Origin: Hofstenia miamia
Lineage: Eukaryota; Xenacoelomorpha; Acoela
Reading direction: 5' to 3'
DNA: 64,000 bases
Assembly: GCA_004352715.1 (NCBI GenBank)
Contig: SCFE01000025.1
Location: 604,748-668,747 of the forward strand
Below are positions 12,657-25,885 of this stretch, one piece after another; within the stretch, counting starts at the first letter, position 1, and each line of letters starts with the position of its first letter. A program made the translations under genes and the position numbers. Below the pieces are notes generated by a model that was not told the DNA's origin, did not search any database, and saw only the letters and a program-made list of their open reading frames with translations.

Positions 12657-15600
12657 CTCATGTTCATGATAAACTTTTAATATTCTTGTGAGTCCACTTC
12701 GAAGAACCGCAGTGGACAAACGTCCGTTGCCGGGGCGTAAAGAGTTTTTCACAAACCGGGTATAATTGGAGGTAGCATTCATGGATAAATAAAGTCTATT
12801 ACCTTCTGCAATATGATCATCGAGTATTTTTACATACCAACCATTATACTTATTTGCCAGGCCACCAGTTTCAGAAAAAGTCCATTGTTGGCTAGTGGAT
12901 CTGTTGGAATAAGGTTTCACAACTAATGACGTCTCATTTCTATTAATATTAACTACATCTAAAGCAAAGAGATTATCAGAAGAACGAAGTGAGGAAGCTT
13001 CATGAATTAGCACATTATTCTCTGAAAATTTCCAAAGCTGTGTAGATCGCAGCTCATCACGTTTTCTAATAACAACATTTCTACCGTCAACATCTAAAAC
13101 AAAGCTATTAGGATGCGCTTTCGAATTTACATAAAGAACAAAAAAACTTTCGTAACGAATAGTTGGTCCAAATGTTTCATCCTCGAGATCAATTAAAATC
13201 GGTGAAGACCCAGATACTGCACATTGTAGAACTCGACTAGCTGATATGTCATCGAGAAAATAATTTACAGTTGATTTAGCGTGGACTGTTGTTTTATGAG
13301 AAGGTCGAGAAGAAAAGCATTCCTGAAAAACTTCCAGGTCTAATAAGGAGGCATTTTCAATGACATAAGGTGGCGGAATTTCATCTCCTTCACTTAACGT
13401 TACAACTCCAAAATTTACTTGTACATGAACTCTTTGCGTCGAGAATGGCTGTGTCCTTAATCCAACATCGAAGGAAATAGCCTGATTAAATCTAATTGGA
13501 CAAGTCCATACTGAATTACTGTTAACGTTTTTCATACAAAATTTCAATGACGACCTAAGCCAAATGTAGCTCTCATTAGGCTTTAGTGTAACACTGTCAA
13601 TCAAAAAAGCGGTAGTCATAGCAACCGATAAGTCCCATGTAATCACAATAGGGAATTTGCATTGATTGACAAACCGACATCTTGGTGAAATAGTAATTAT
13701 AGATGTATCCTGATATCTGGCATTGCCACGCGTAACCCTGTAGCAAACACATTGTTCAAGACCATTTCCTAAAAATAAGTCAAGAGTCCCAGCTGCTCCA
13801 GGAATTAAGGGCAACTCACAATTGCTTTTCTCCAAAAACACCAAGCATCTACCTCTGCAACCAAACAAGATAGGATCAGGCTGTGGACCCGCCACATCCT
13901 TTCCAGTGTCTTCATCATGCAAAATCAGTGGTAGAGGGGTTTTATTTACAAACCAGAATGGAGCTGATAGGGACATTTTAAATGTTCCACCTAAAGTAGT
14001 CTTACAACGTAGTAAGAGATGCAGAAAGCGCCCTTGGTTATCCGTTAAACAGCAACGTAATGCCGGAGAAGAACGCAGCACTGTCTGTTCATGGCGAAAT
14101 CCTGGCAATTTAATAGAAAACAAAAAGGATGATTCAATTCTTAAGTTATGAATCCGCGATGTGTCTCCCTCAGGGGTGTTTACTAATACACCCCCAATAA
14201 CTATAGATATACTTCGGGGTAAAAGATTTTCAAATACTATAGCTGGTCTCAAAATTATGCGATAAAGCATTGCCTTGGAAGATAGCTTTGTAATATGAGC
14301 GCATGCATTCCATTTTCCACAGTTTATAATTTTGTCTTTAAAATCATTTGTAACATCTCGCCACGTTAACGCTTCATCATTAAATTTTGATTCAAGTATT
14401 GGGCGGATTTTCATGCATGAATTTATGCTGGACAGTGGTACACTGCAAGATGAATTACTCTCCAGAAATAATTTTGAGGATACAGTACCTTGAAACCACA
14501 GCTCACAGCAACTTGCCGTTTCATTCACAACAGCAACACTTGAATTTATAGAAATTAATTTTCTACCTTTTTCTGTTAGGGCAATGTTACACACGATCTC
14601 AAACGATCCCTTTTTGTTTGAGAAACTACGCCAAAACATGCCTTTTCGACTTAAAGTAATCACTTCTGAACTGGTGCATCCACTGAAATAAAGTTGAATA
14701 TAAAAATATTGTGACTTAATTTCACTTTGTTCCGAATTCAAGAGAATTTCATTATTGCTTTGCAATTCATTCCAATCTGCGACATTGGGGTTCTCTTTTC
14801 TCAATGATGCAATGTTTATAGATGGAGAATTCGCTGAGTGAAAAATATAAAATAAACTTTGACCACATTCGTTTTTTAAAATGAATGGAATGTACTGATG
14901 TCGAGTTTTAATTGATGACAATTGCTGTCTTTGTCGCCAAAATCGAGAGGCCATCTGAAAACTTTTAATACACGAAGAAGTAAGTGATATATCCATTTTT
15001 TGCATAGATGAAAAATGTAAAGAAATATTGTTTTTGAAGTCCTTAGAAACTTGGAGAGTGAAGCTCCACGGATCTAACAGAGGCTCATATCCCGAAAATG
15101 AAACGTTGTAGTAATCCAAAGATAGAGTAGCAATGACTGTCAACAACTGAAGACTAGATATTTGATGAGTAGCATTAAAATTGATTAAATGAAATTCCAA
15201 AAAGGGCACAGAAGAATCGCGACTATCATTAATTAAACATAAACTTGATTCTGCAATGGCAAATGAGAATTGGGAAAGATTGACTTGCCCTAAAAATCCT
15301 TCCCGGGAACTTTCACTTGAAAATTCATCTGAACTTTTGTTACTGAAGTCCATCTCTATTTTGGGTGGACATAAATCACTCGATAGTGTCCTTAAAGTAC
15401 TATTTTTAACAAATTGGTTAATGCCATTGGAAAAGTTTTCGATTATTGATGCAATTAGTAATAAATCTGTATATGATAGCTTAACTTGTAATGAGGACAC
15501 CTTCGCGGCAACAGATACTGCAAACTTAGACTTTTCCGAAGACGGTACTTGAGATATTTCAAAATCAATATTTGTGTTTGATAACAAAGAAAATCTACTA

Positions 15601-18600
15601 TCCGTTTTCACTGGCAGGTTACAAGAATACACCTGCAGATTTGTTATATTTATACAGGAGGAGATATCATTTACTTTTGAATTAAGAGAAAGTCCTGAAG
15701 ATAGAGTTAACACTATGGCAGCAGTATTACGGTTTTCTAATTCTTCAATTAGTACAAATGCGACATTGTTAAAACTGCATTTGACTTCTAGAGATTTCCC
15801 ATTGAAAATGCTAATTTCTTTTGGCTCACTGGGAAGTTTATGATCTGAACTACGTTCAAAATTACCACCAACTAAAAGTCCCAGACCAGTGTAATTACGC
15901 CGATGCATTAAAGACGCACCAATAGGCTTTTCCGACAGAGAAATTGAAGATTCTGAAGAAGTAGGTGAAGCAGAAGGTTGCAATTCTTTTTCTCTTTGAT
16001 GATCTGCAACAGAAAAATAGCGATACATCAAAAAAAACCAATCAGCGATGCAGAAAATTCGAAGGTTGTTTAAATTAAAATCAATGGCTATGGAATCAAC
16101 ACTCGTTTGCACATGAAGCTCAAAATTGAGATTCCTTTGGCACCCATCAAGCACATTTGCACCTATAACTTCAAAAAAGGGATTGGGAATGCGATTATGA
16201 GGGTAGTCAGAGCCAAAGCGAGAATCTGTGATGCTTAGTTCTCCACAAACTAAATCAGCCTGGACTGAGTTATCTAGGAAAGAAGTCATCGTGAATGCAG
16301 CCGACGATAATGCAAACGTAAAAAGAAGGACATCGGAATTATTTGATTCGCTTAAAATTCCCTTGATCAATAATTCCTGAGATGAAACGTTTAGAAGTAT
16401 CCGAGAGTTGCGTTTTTTCACAGATGTAGAAGATGATTTCGATCGTAAAGATTTTCGTTCATTTATGTTCATCTTGTAGCAGTTTTGAAGAAGGCGAATT
16501 TGGGAGTACTCTAGAGAAAATATAATGGATGAAATTTCGGCGGAGATACTGAGTATCGGCGCATTTTCAAAAACATAGGACTCAATTTTGATTGACTGCG
16601 TGAAAGTCTGCTCTAAAAGCGATTTCTTTCTAACAACACAGCCATCAATACACTGAATGCTATTGTCTTTGTTGAAGAAGGGTAGAGATTCCTTATATCC
16701 TTCAAATAAATTAACATTATGAAATTCCAATTCAGATGAAATATGTTCAGAGTCATTGTTTTCATTGTGAAAATCCAACTGTTGAATACTAAGAATGGCG
16801 CAGTTTCTGTTTTGAAAACTTTCGGGAATAATTAGATCTAAGTTTTGAACATTAATATCAATAACTAAAGGGTGTGGTTTTGAGCTTGTAACTTGCTTTG
16901 TACTAGATCTTAGTCCACGAACAAATTGCAGAAAATAATCAATTAAATCAGTGTAAAAACGATGAGTATAAATCAAGACAAACGAATCACAATTAAGTTT
17001 AACGCATGGTTGAAACAACAATGCCGAATAATCAATATTTAAATTAAAATGAAAGCGATTGGGTAGATGAAATTTGCATTTATAAATTTTATTATAACTT
17101 GTAAGATCTTCCAGTAGCATACTCTGTAAAGAGAAATCAAGATTCATGGACTCCCGTGAATACTCACCAAGTGCTGCAATATCACTAAATTCTACTAAAG
17201 CCAAACAATGGGAACGCTTATTGAGAAAAAATAAAATTTTAGTAAATTGGATTGTGAACTTGTAAAATCGCTCAAACGCTTGGCTAACATCAGTGACCGA
17301 TTTCGACTTTCTCCTTGTAGAAAGTATATGTTTTACAAAGTTTATCAGTTGAAGAAATTCGGAAGTGTGAATTTGAGCGGTTATGGTGTTAAGCACAACG
17401 TTGAAAATAAAAACATTTTCTAGATCTCGCTCAAAATATCCACATAAGCAATGTATATTTGAATGGTCACCGCTTAAATCTAGCAATACTGAAGCATCTC
17501 CAAAACCATGCAAAATCGCAACACTTGATAATGACATAGATGCTTTTTGGGCGAAGGATCCTTGCGCAGTTATATGCATATCCAACCCAGAAATGCTCAA
17601 TGTAAACATATATGCTGTAATGGTTTCGAGATTAACATTGAATTTGGGAATACTTATGTGTATGTTTGAAATTTGATTTTGCGCAAATTTCATCTTTAAT
17701 TGATTAGATTCTTTTGAAGGAGCAGATGTTGAGGACGATTTGGGAAAGTCAGCCAAAAATGAATTATAAGCAAAATCGATGGTTTCAAAGACCCTATTTG
17801 ATAAGTTCATCTGAAATAGTTCTCCAATAATAAACGATATTTCAAACACACTGTTTAAAGTTTCATTGAATACTTTGACAATAGTAACGTTGATATTGGT
17901 CTCTTCTATCACCTTATATGCAATACTTGAGCTCATGATAAATTCGGATATATCATATGGTTTCGATTTAAAACATCCTAACATGAGGATATTAAACTTA
18001 GCATCACTCAATAATAACTGAACACAGTTTGATTCTGTTCGTGTCGAATAATTAGATAAGCAGATTTCACCAAGATCCAATACACACACAAGTGATTTAA
18101 AAGGATGCGGTATATAAATGCATGGTGCCAAAATGTGAATGTCAAACAACCATTTTGCAATTGAATTTTCAGAAAAATTGTCAGTATTCACAGTGGGAAA
18201 GACATTTTTAGTAATACTCTTTGAAACACTTTTGACATGTTCGCGAATACGTGACTCTCCACGACTGAACTGCCTCAAACAGGCAAATAATTTATACCAA
18301 AACGATCCATTAAAATTAATGTAAGCCGTAGAAAGACTCAAGAACATTTTGCTTGTATCCATTGGTTCTTTGGTTGTTTCAAGTTTAAATGCTATAGCTT
18401 TGTGATTTCGGCAGGAAGCAATGCTGAGAGCAGACAGCGGATCATAGCTTTCTAGGCTTATATGATCAATAATGTTGAATTGACTTACATTTATCTCGGT
18501 GCAATGCTTTAATGATTTGATTTGCAATTCGTGAACCGAAATTGTTGATATCTTATGTAATTTACCAGAATCCATTTTTAAAAATACTATGTTTAACATC

Positions 18601-21362
18601 CCAAATGTCGAATCAAAGCAAGCCACCTTGCTATTTTTGGTCCCAATATTTTCTGCACTTTGAACAGACTTAATTTGTGAAAACTTCAAATGATCGCGAA
18701 TTTCTTTTAACCAATCACATAGTTGAAAAAAAGAGTTACATTCAACAATACAATCGATTCTAATAACACTTAGATAGGCATTGATATTAGCCTCACATTT
18801 CGAAATCTTTAAATGAAGACATTCATTTGGTCCTTGAAGAGGATTGAATTTGATTTCATCAACATATGGTTTGGAACTAAAAAGAAAACCTTCATGTTCA
18901 TAATGGGAATCCTTGAATGAAATCCCACTTAAATGACTGTCTATTTCAATGCCACTATTACGAACTATAAAATCGCTGGACAAATTTGTCAGGCTTAACT
19001 TCCCCAGAAAAACAATTTTATTAGAAATTATTACGTTAATGTCCTCGACCTTCAAAGATAAGGTTATAAATCTTACCGATTTATTGAGGTTAGAATTCGG
19101 TTCCTTTGGTTTAGAAGATTGCTTTTTAACATCTGAAAATAAATTCCAAATGGCTGCTATCTTACTTTGGTCAATATTGAGAGCTACTTTTGGTACCAAA
19201 ACAGCCATTTTAAGGTTTGGTATATCATTTGATATTACAGTACATCTTTCAAGTAATATCTTAAGAGAAAGCTTATGTAATAAGTGCAGATTGGAGTTGG
19301 AATCATACTCCAAAGATTTCCAATTATCGTCTACACTTCCAGCCAGGATACTCATATTGTCCAATTCAAACCAGTATTGATTGTAAAAGCACTTCAAGAC
19401 TTCTTCTTCAACTAGATTCATCGGTTCACTGTTATCACTAAAACTTGAATCGGGCGTTTCAAACTCATCCGAGGAAAATTCATTAGCATCCCAATACTGT
19501 GAATTATTTGTTTGAAGTTTCAATTTATCTTGAAAATTATAGAAACTAATATGCCCGAGATCTATTATAATCTTGGTATTCTCAATAATTGGGAAGACTA
19601 TTTTTGGAGCTTCTAAATCCAGATCAATTCTAAAGGTATTTGTTAGCGTTTTATTTTGCTCTCCAACAGCCTTCAAAAGCTCATCGCGAGTGCGATTTTT
19701 AATTCGTTCATATTGAGCATGGAAATCAATTCTTCTCTCAGCCTCAAATTGAGCAAGAAATCGGTTTAAATTTTGAATTATTTCTTGGTTAAAAAATATA
19801 TCAACGGGTTTAAGAGACACCTTTAGTCCATAATCCTTACCTCGTCTTTGTTGACAGCTGTCCAAAGTAGCACTAAATAGGGATAGATCCTCCGTATTGC
19901 CTTTTTTACGACGAGTAAGTAAGTTATTAATCTTACCCGAAGCTCTGTTGTATACTGAAAGATTGCGCAATTCTACTGTGATTTTTCTAGCCTGCGATTT
20001 ACGAGCACAATATTCAACTCTGACATTCAGCTTATTCAAATTGAGGGCCAAAAAATCATTTGAATATTCTACTTTAAATGTACAACTAGCTAAATTGAAT
20101 TTTATTCTGCAGTACAACACATCCTCACGATTCAATGTCGATGCAGTATCAGACAATTTGCTTTTTAACTGATCGATTTCTTCACTAGCTTGCCGCGATG
20201 AAGAATAAGTGCCTAACCAAGAAAACCAACCACCAGATTTCTGGGGCCGTGCAGCGATTATTTTCCCCATTATAGCCTTCCTTACAATTATTATGACCTC
20301 GGTCTCCCATTCAGCTTCGATTCGTACGAAACGCTCCATATCCGTAACTGGTGTACCTTGCAAATGACTTCTATAGTTTTTAATGTACCAAGCAAGGTCT
20401 GCCAAACGTGAAGAAATATTGACTCGTGTGATAACGATACTAGAAAGTACATATTTCCACCAAGCGCGAGGATTTTCCTTTATTGAAAATTTTGGTCTGC
20501 GAGAAGTACTGCGTTCTAAGTCGTCAATTATTCTCAACAGATGAAGTAACTGTCGACTAGAAATCGTTACATTTAGTGCGTCAAAAACGATTGACACCTC
20601 TATTCTTGGAATTTGTTTGGAACGGAGTGCATTTTCTGATAAACATCGCTTAGTTAATAATTTAAAATCAAAATTTTCGATAAAGCATCCCGAGGGATTA
20701 AGGACTTTAAACAATTCAATGAGGTTGAAGTTACTATCAAGAGAATCATACAACAAATTTGGTTGTTCATCAATATATGCGGAAAAACCTGAAATTTTGA
20801 AAACCTTGTAAGACATATCACCAGACGTTGCAAACCCAGGAGTCCAATCGCTATTGGCAGTTTGAACCTCAAGGCCACTAAGCTTTATGCCGAGAGCAAT
20901 GTTTTTAGAAGGTATTTCATGTCTAATATTGACTTCATTGACAAACAACTGAAGATTTTCAACAATACTAGCACCGAACGCACCCATTGAAAACCAACTA
21001 GCCGAATATGCTCCTCGGTGGAAGGCCGCCTCCATTTCATCCAACAACATTTGTTTGTCCAGTTTTTCAATCATATCTGATTTCTCATCGAGAGGAATTG
21101 TAAGCAAACATATCTCACTTAAACTTACAGTCCACGGACTGTTGATATTAGTTACTGGAATAGATATTTTCACTTTCCCGACAAATCCAGCTTTCACATT
21201 TACAGGGAGACCGAGAGAATTAAGTCTTTCAATTTTAAATGGCAGGTTTTCAAACTGCACTGACCCATGTGTGAGAGCTATTGATATTTGATCAGTATTG
21301 ATATTGTGAAGATACTTCCCAATGTAACTATTAATCACATATGCTGCAAGACCCTCAAACAT
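12657..21362 (-). CDS. VPS13D: VPS13D, first coding exon (intermembrane lipid transfer protein)
   Basis: A single exon encodes residues 1-2902 of a bridge-like lipid-transfer protein of about 3430 residues; human VPS13D is about 4390. The N-terminus 'MFEGLAAYVINSYIGKYL' followed by 'NTDQISIAL' and 'ENLPF' is the chorein motif, closer to VPS13D than to VPS13A/C. 'PRAWWKYVLSSIVI' near residue 300 is the second conserved VPS13 block. VAB/SHR-type repeats start near 2155 ('YIPFILKNECGQSLFYIF'), with 'NLLPRSISIVI' near 2370 and 'FWFVNKTPLPLILHDED' near 2475. At about 2740-2875 lies a ricin-type beta-trefoil segment with QxW-like 'TQLWKF' and 'SQQWTF', a VPS13D hallmark. I see no obvious UBA domain. 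The family shuttles phospholipids between ER, mitochondria and peroxisomes. The start is the first ATG; a candidate acceptor sits 6 nt upstream. Exon end set at 'GAG|gtttgt'; the frame beyond (12564-12656) is intron read-through. Confidence 0.93.
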
Positions 21363-22690
21363 ATACTACTAAAATATCATCAATTAATGTTATCACTAAC
21401 AAGAAATAGGTAAAAAAGAAAAACGATAAAATACGAATAACCGTACTCCCATAGATCTAATTGTAAGGGGCACAATTGACATTCGTCCAAATTGTCACCA
21501 CCCCCATTTACATTTAATCCACTCTAAATAAATAATACTTCAAATGTCAAATCCCTAATTTATAATTTATCAATGTACTGTATATCACAACTCGATGCAT
21601 TTAAATTAACGCCAATTCGCCCATTTCGTCCCTACCTTTATTATGCTTGCCAAAAACACTTCCATTATGCCATTAGAAGATCAATATTGGGTGTTAAATA
21701 AATACGACCAAAGAAAATTAGAAAAACTAAATTAAATGTAAGCACATCATTTAAGTAATGCACACTTAAGAATCTAAAGACTGGAAATGATATTTTGAAC
21801 ACATTGTTTATAGGTTCTATGGTTGCTTAATAGTAAAGAGGTTTCACTCCAATATTTGCACCTTTTACAATCAATCGGTGGAATGCGTGCCTATCTCAGG
21901 TACCATATCATCACCAGGAGCATCCTCACCCAATAATGCATGCATTGCAGACATTCACCGAGTTCAAATTATGCAATTTTATCAAAATTGGAAAATGATG
22001 GCTAAAAATATGAAAATCATAAAATTCTAAAATGAATATTTCTTTGTCTTGTAACAAAAAACTACTAGGTATGATTTTTGTTTCTTAGATACAATACTAT
22101 ATATCAAGCATTATTTGTCCATTAAGTTCTATATTCAAGCAAAAACAGTTTAAAATAGGACAGTGTGTTACAAAAAATAACACAACTGTTTACCCTGAAA
22201 TCACCAAAAAAGTAAAAACGTAGCAGGCCTATGATACATCTAGGTATTTCATTATCATAGTGATACTCGTAATAAGTAAACATCATATGAAATTATGATG
22301 CATCATAGCCAATGATATCAATTTTAACTCATAAAACAATAAAAAGATCAGTCGCACTATGGCTGATTTATCAATTTCATTCGAAGTAAAATTTGTTTCT
22401 GTACATTGACCGTATTTTAAACGGCTATTTCGCTATATATTATATGTAAATTTTCAAGGAATTGTCGAGAAGTACTCGTAATTTACGGTGGCCGCATTTG
22501 TCAGGTACGCGCGAGGACAGGTTTTACTGTATTATAATTTTCAATGACCTAATTAAGCGGCCAGATACAGTAATATTATAACACTTCATTATAAACTGTT
22601 AACTTTTGTCTGAATGTTTCGAAAGACTAACACAAACATCATCTTCTACAAAGTGAGTAAGAAAACTTTCCTTTTTTATCATTTGAGGCA
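21363..22690. other. VPS13D: 5' flank of VPS13D, no gene seen
   Basis: Holds any VPS13D promoter and non-coding exon. An acceptor-like 'gatattttag' lies 6 nt before the VPS13D ATG. No other coding signal is visible. Confidence 0.4.
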
Positions 22691-22699
22691 TTCAGTGTG

Positions 22700-23095
22700 T
22701 ATTTGAAGTGAAGAAGTGCGTTTGCCGAGTGCTGTCAGTCTGTGATTGCCACCCAGCGTACTTTTCGCAATCTTTTCAATGTAGCGGCAAAAGGCCTTGT
22801 TTTAGACCGGAAATTAATTCTTCTATGGGTCGAAAACCAGGAAAACAACACAACAAAGAATCCATATCGCTCTACGCGTCAGAACACAATAAACATACGA
22901 GGGTGTGAGGACGTCATTTTTGCGATCTCCACGAGGTTCTGTCCGCAAACATGCCCTTGTACCATCAGCTCATTCAATGAGGTGATTTTTCCCCGAGGAT
23001 CTTCACTTCCACCTATACAAGATAGCAACTGCTCAGTAGGCATAATCCTTAAAATTACTGAAAAAATAAATGAGCAAGCAATGATTAGATGAGCT
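22700..23095 (+). pseudogene. Mariner/IS630-like transposase, 5' half (HTH region)
   Basis: Across two frames the translation gives 'ATQRTFRNLFNVAAKG', then 'DRKLILLWVENQENN', then 'SPRGSVRKHALV', then 'FPEDLHFHLYKIATAQ'. These are in the order of the helix-turn-helix and linker of DUF4817-type mariner/IS630-like transposases. The catalytic part is absent here but continues at 25130, so the gene was split by the insertion between. Frameshifts show it is dead. Confidence 0.7.
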
Positions 23096-23469
23096 TTTCT
23101 AGAAAATAGCCCAGGGCAATGTTTATGACCTGTTGTATTTTGAAAAACTCCCCACCAAACAATTTTCATTTTTAATCATATAAATGCATATTTTATATTC
23201 TGTAAAAAGTCTTTGGTTGAATATGAATACACATAAAATGAGAAGTAGGATAAATTAATTGCATATGTGTTTATATTTAAGCTATTTGCTAATCTCTTGT
23301 TGGTGTAAGTTGTTACAATCTTTAATTATCGTTGTATTTACTCCATTGCATTGTTTATGATGTGTTGTTTGTTTAAAAATCAATTTTGCTTATAAACCTT
23401 ACTTTAACAATGTTTTGTTTTGACTCATGTCTGACTTAACGCCTAATTATATTTGTGTATTTTAGATGT

Positions 23470-24950
23470 GTAAAAATCCAGTTCCTAAAAAGAAAATAAA
23501 AATATTTGGACAAAAATCCAACAAAATGTGTCTGAGCTTTGTAAATTACCAACAGAGCAACAAGTCATTGACAGAGACACTATTTTGGCTGCTACAGAAA
23601 AGAGTATTAAAAGAACATTTAAAATAATTTCTCAAGAATGTGACAACTTGTGGATAAAACTAATTTTCCAACCACTGACAAAAGATCTGTTCCAAGAAAA
23701 ATGGGAAATTGATCAAGAAAAGGGAAAGAGAATTGAAAAAACTAGGTTCTGAAAAATTTAATTATATTTTGATAGTACAAAAAGAAATGGAGTGTGACTA
23801 ACAACTGAAGACAAAAATTTGTATAACAAACAAATTGAAACTGACGGCAAGATCAGCTATGTAACCATAAAATTAAATTGTCTTAAGAAAATTTACCTTT
23901 CTAAAAGAATAAAGCAAAAGCTATCTGACCAACCATCCTGTTCAATCCCACCAAGTGATTCAAGTGCATCACAGAACGATTCTAGTGAAGACTATTCTAG
24001 TGTTAACGATTTTAGTTATACAGACTCTAATGAATGCAATTCCTCTGCCGTTAAATCCAAAAAAAGAAAACAAGGTAGCGTATATGCTGTTAACTTAGTT
24101 ACAACAACAAAACTATCAACTAGAAAAGCAGCAGCTGTTTGCAATTACTACAAAACTCTGAAATTGATGTTAGTATATCCAGTCAATCTGCTGTTCATAA
24201 TAAATGGAAAGCAACTAATAAACACATGGAAAAAAGACTTGAAAACAGTTAAAATGGTCCCTTCATTTTCATGGTAAAGGAATCGGAAGAAGAGAAAGAA
24301 GTACTTCTAAAGCCAATAGTATTAAGGAATGGCAAAGCAATAACAATATTCAGTGGTCTGAAAGAGCTATTGTACAAATATTGCTTGTAGAAATCAATTG
24401 TGATTATTGTAACTGACACTACTAGGTTAATGCTGGCCGTAATGAAGGTGTGATAGTTAAATTGCACCGGCAATTCGAGCACAAAAATTTGAAAAAACCA
24501 TTATTTGTTGGATGTCAGCACCATCTTCTTGATAGAGTGTTAAAATAAGTTATGGATCAGTTTTACATAGTGGCAAGACAACTTCACCAATTATTAGACA
24601 TTCTGTTGTAGACACTATTACAGAAAATTATCAAAAACTGAAAACAAATTTTAGAAATGGTTCTGAAGTAATAGATGAAGATCATTCTCAATGGCGACAT
24701 GACATGGATTTTTTCCATCATTTAATGCTTGTGGTTAAGTTTTACTTTGAAAATTGATATTTTCCAACTTGCAAGCATCAATTGCTTAAAAGGCTTAATT
24801 TTTGTTAATACTTTTTGGTCTATGAACCTTCACCAATTATAACCCAACGTTCAAATATATGTGCCAGGAGTAAGCTGTGAAAGTGATACAGGACCTCTTA
24901 CCATATTGTAAAAACGAACAAACATTAGAAATCAAATTTTGATTAAGATC
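23470..24950 (+). mobile_element. Unclassified transposon-like ORF remnant inserted in the mariner copy
   Basis: Broken frames at 23528-23752, 23819-24277 and on to about 24750 read as one decayed protein: a Ser/Asp-rich segment near 23940-24060, 'PFHFHGKGIG'-like text near 24260, 'LRNGKAITIFSGLKELL' near 24330, 'IVTDTTRL' near 24410, then 'HHLLDRVLK' near 24525 and 'SQWRHDMDFFHHLM' near 24690. I associate this order with an uncharacterised transposon-derived family in invertebrate genomes, possibly hAT-related, but cannot confirm the class. Its exact ends and target duplication are not clear. Confidence 0.5.
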
Positions 24951-25129
24951 CAAATATTAAAGCAATTTTTGTATCCATTTTTTAAATTTTGGGAAACAAG
25001 AAAGATAAGCAAACTTTTTAATTGATTGGTGGGAAAATTTTTTTAAATAGCTATAAAAGATTCTTAAATTCTTACATCTAGAAACAAAGCTCATCAGAAA
25101 AATAGCATGCTCATATAAAGTTGAAACAG

Positions 25130-25885
25130 TCATATTCAAACTGTTCAGGAGCCTTCTGTTACTGCTCGGAGGAATGCATGTGAAGCGCTTATCAAAAGCA
25201 TTCCTGAAGACGCTATTGTTTACTTTAGTGATGAAGCTCATTTCCATTGATCGAGAAGCGTCAACAGACAAAGCATGCACTACTAGTCTGATACCCATCC
25301 GCAAGAATTACATCAAAGGCCGTTGCATTCACCTAAAGCTTCTGTGTGGCCTGAAATTCCTCCACTGGAATTATTGGTCCCTGGTTTTTTTGTGAAGAGA
25401 GTGAGGTAAAAGTTACAGTAAATACAGGCCATTATTTTCAGATTAAAGAATTAGACCTAGGGGAGATTTGGTTTCACCAGGACGAAGCAACGGCGCACAC
25501 TTCAAGGGCCTCAATGAATATTTTGCGAAAAAACTTTCCGGGAAGCCTGATTTGGAATTGCCCGCCCGTTCACCGGATTTAACTCTCTGTGATTTTTATT
25601 TGTGGGTTTACTTGAAATCCAAAGTTTATATCAACCCCCAAAAGAAGTCTGAAAAATTTGAATACCAATATCAGAAAGGAAGTGATCAAAATACCCGCCG
25701 ATACGCTAGTGAGGGTTATGGATAGTACCAGAAAACGGTTTGTCGAGTGTATAGATTCTGGAGGACGTCATTTAACTGGTGTGATCTTTAAAACTACGCA
25801 AAACAAAACCTTAGAGATTTACTTTTATAATAAAACAAAGACAAAACCCTTTTTGAATTACACAGCTTGTTTTATTGGCCTTTGA
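25130..25885 (+). pseudogene. Mariner/IS630-like transposase, 3' half (DDE domain)
   Basis: Joined across frames: 'SIPEDAIVYFSDEAHFH' (first catalytic D region, 25190-25250), 'DTHPQELHQRPLHSPKASVW' (25290-25350), then 'GEIWFHQDEATAHTSRASMN' (25455-25520, second catalytic D), 'PARSPDLTLCDFYLWVYLKS' (25560-25620, third acidic position) and 'GGRHLTGVIFK' at the end. This is the conserved order of a DDE_3-type mariner/IS630 transposase. Multiple frameshifts and a TGA after the first block make it a pseudogene. It completes the half at 22700-23095. Confidence 0.75.

Noticed and set aside
13822-21291. Several plus-strand ORFs of 60-143 codons antisense to VPS13D
   Set aside because: They lie wholly inside a long conserved coding exon on the other strand and have no protein signature; they are frame shadows.
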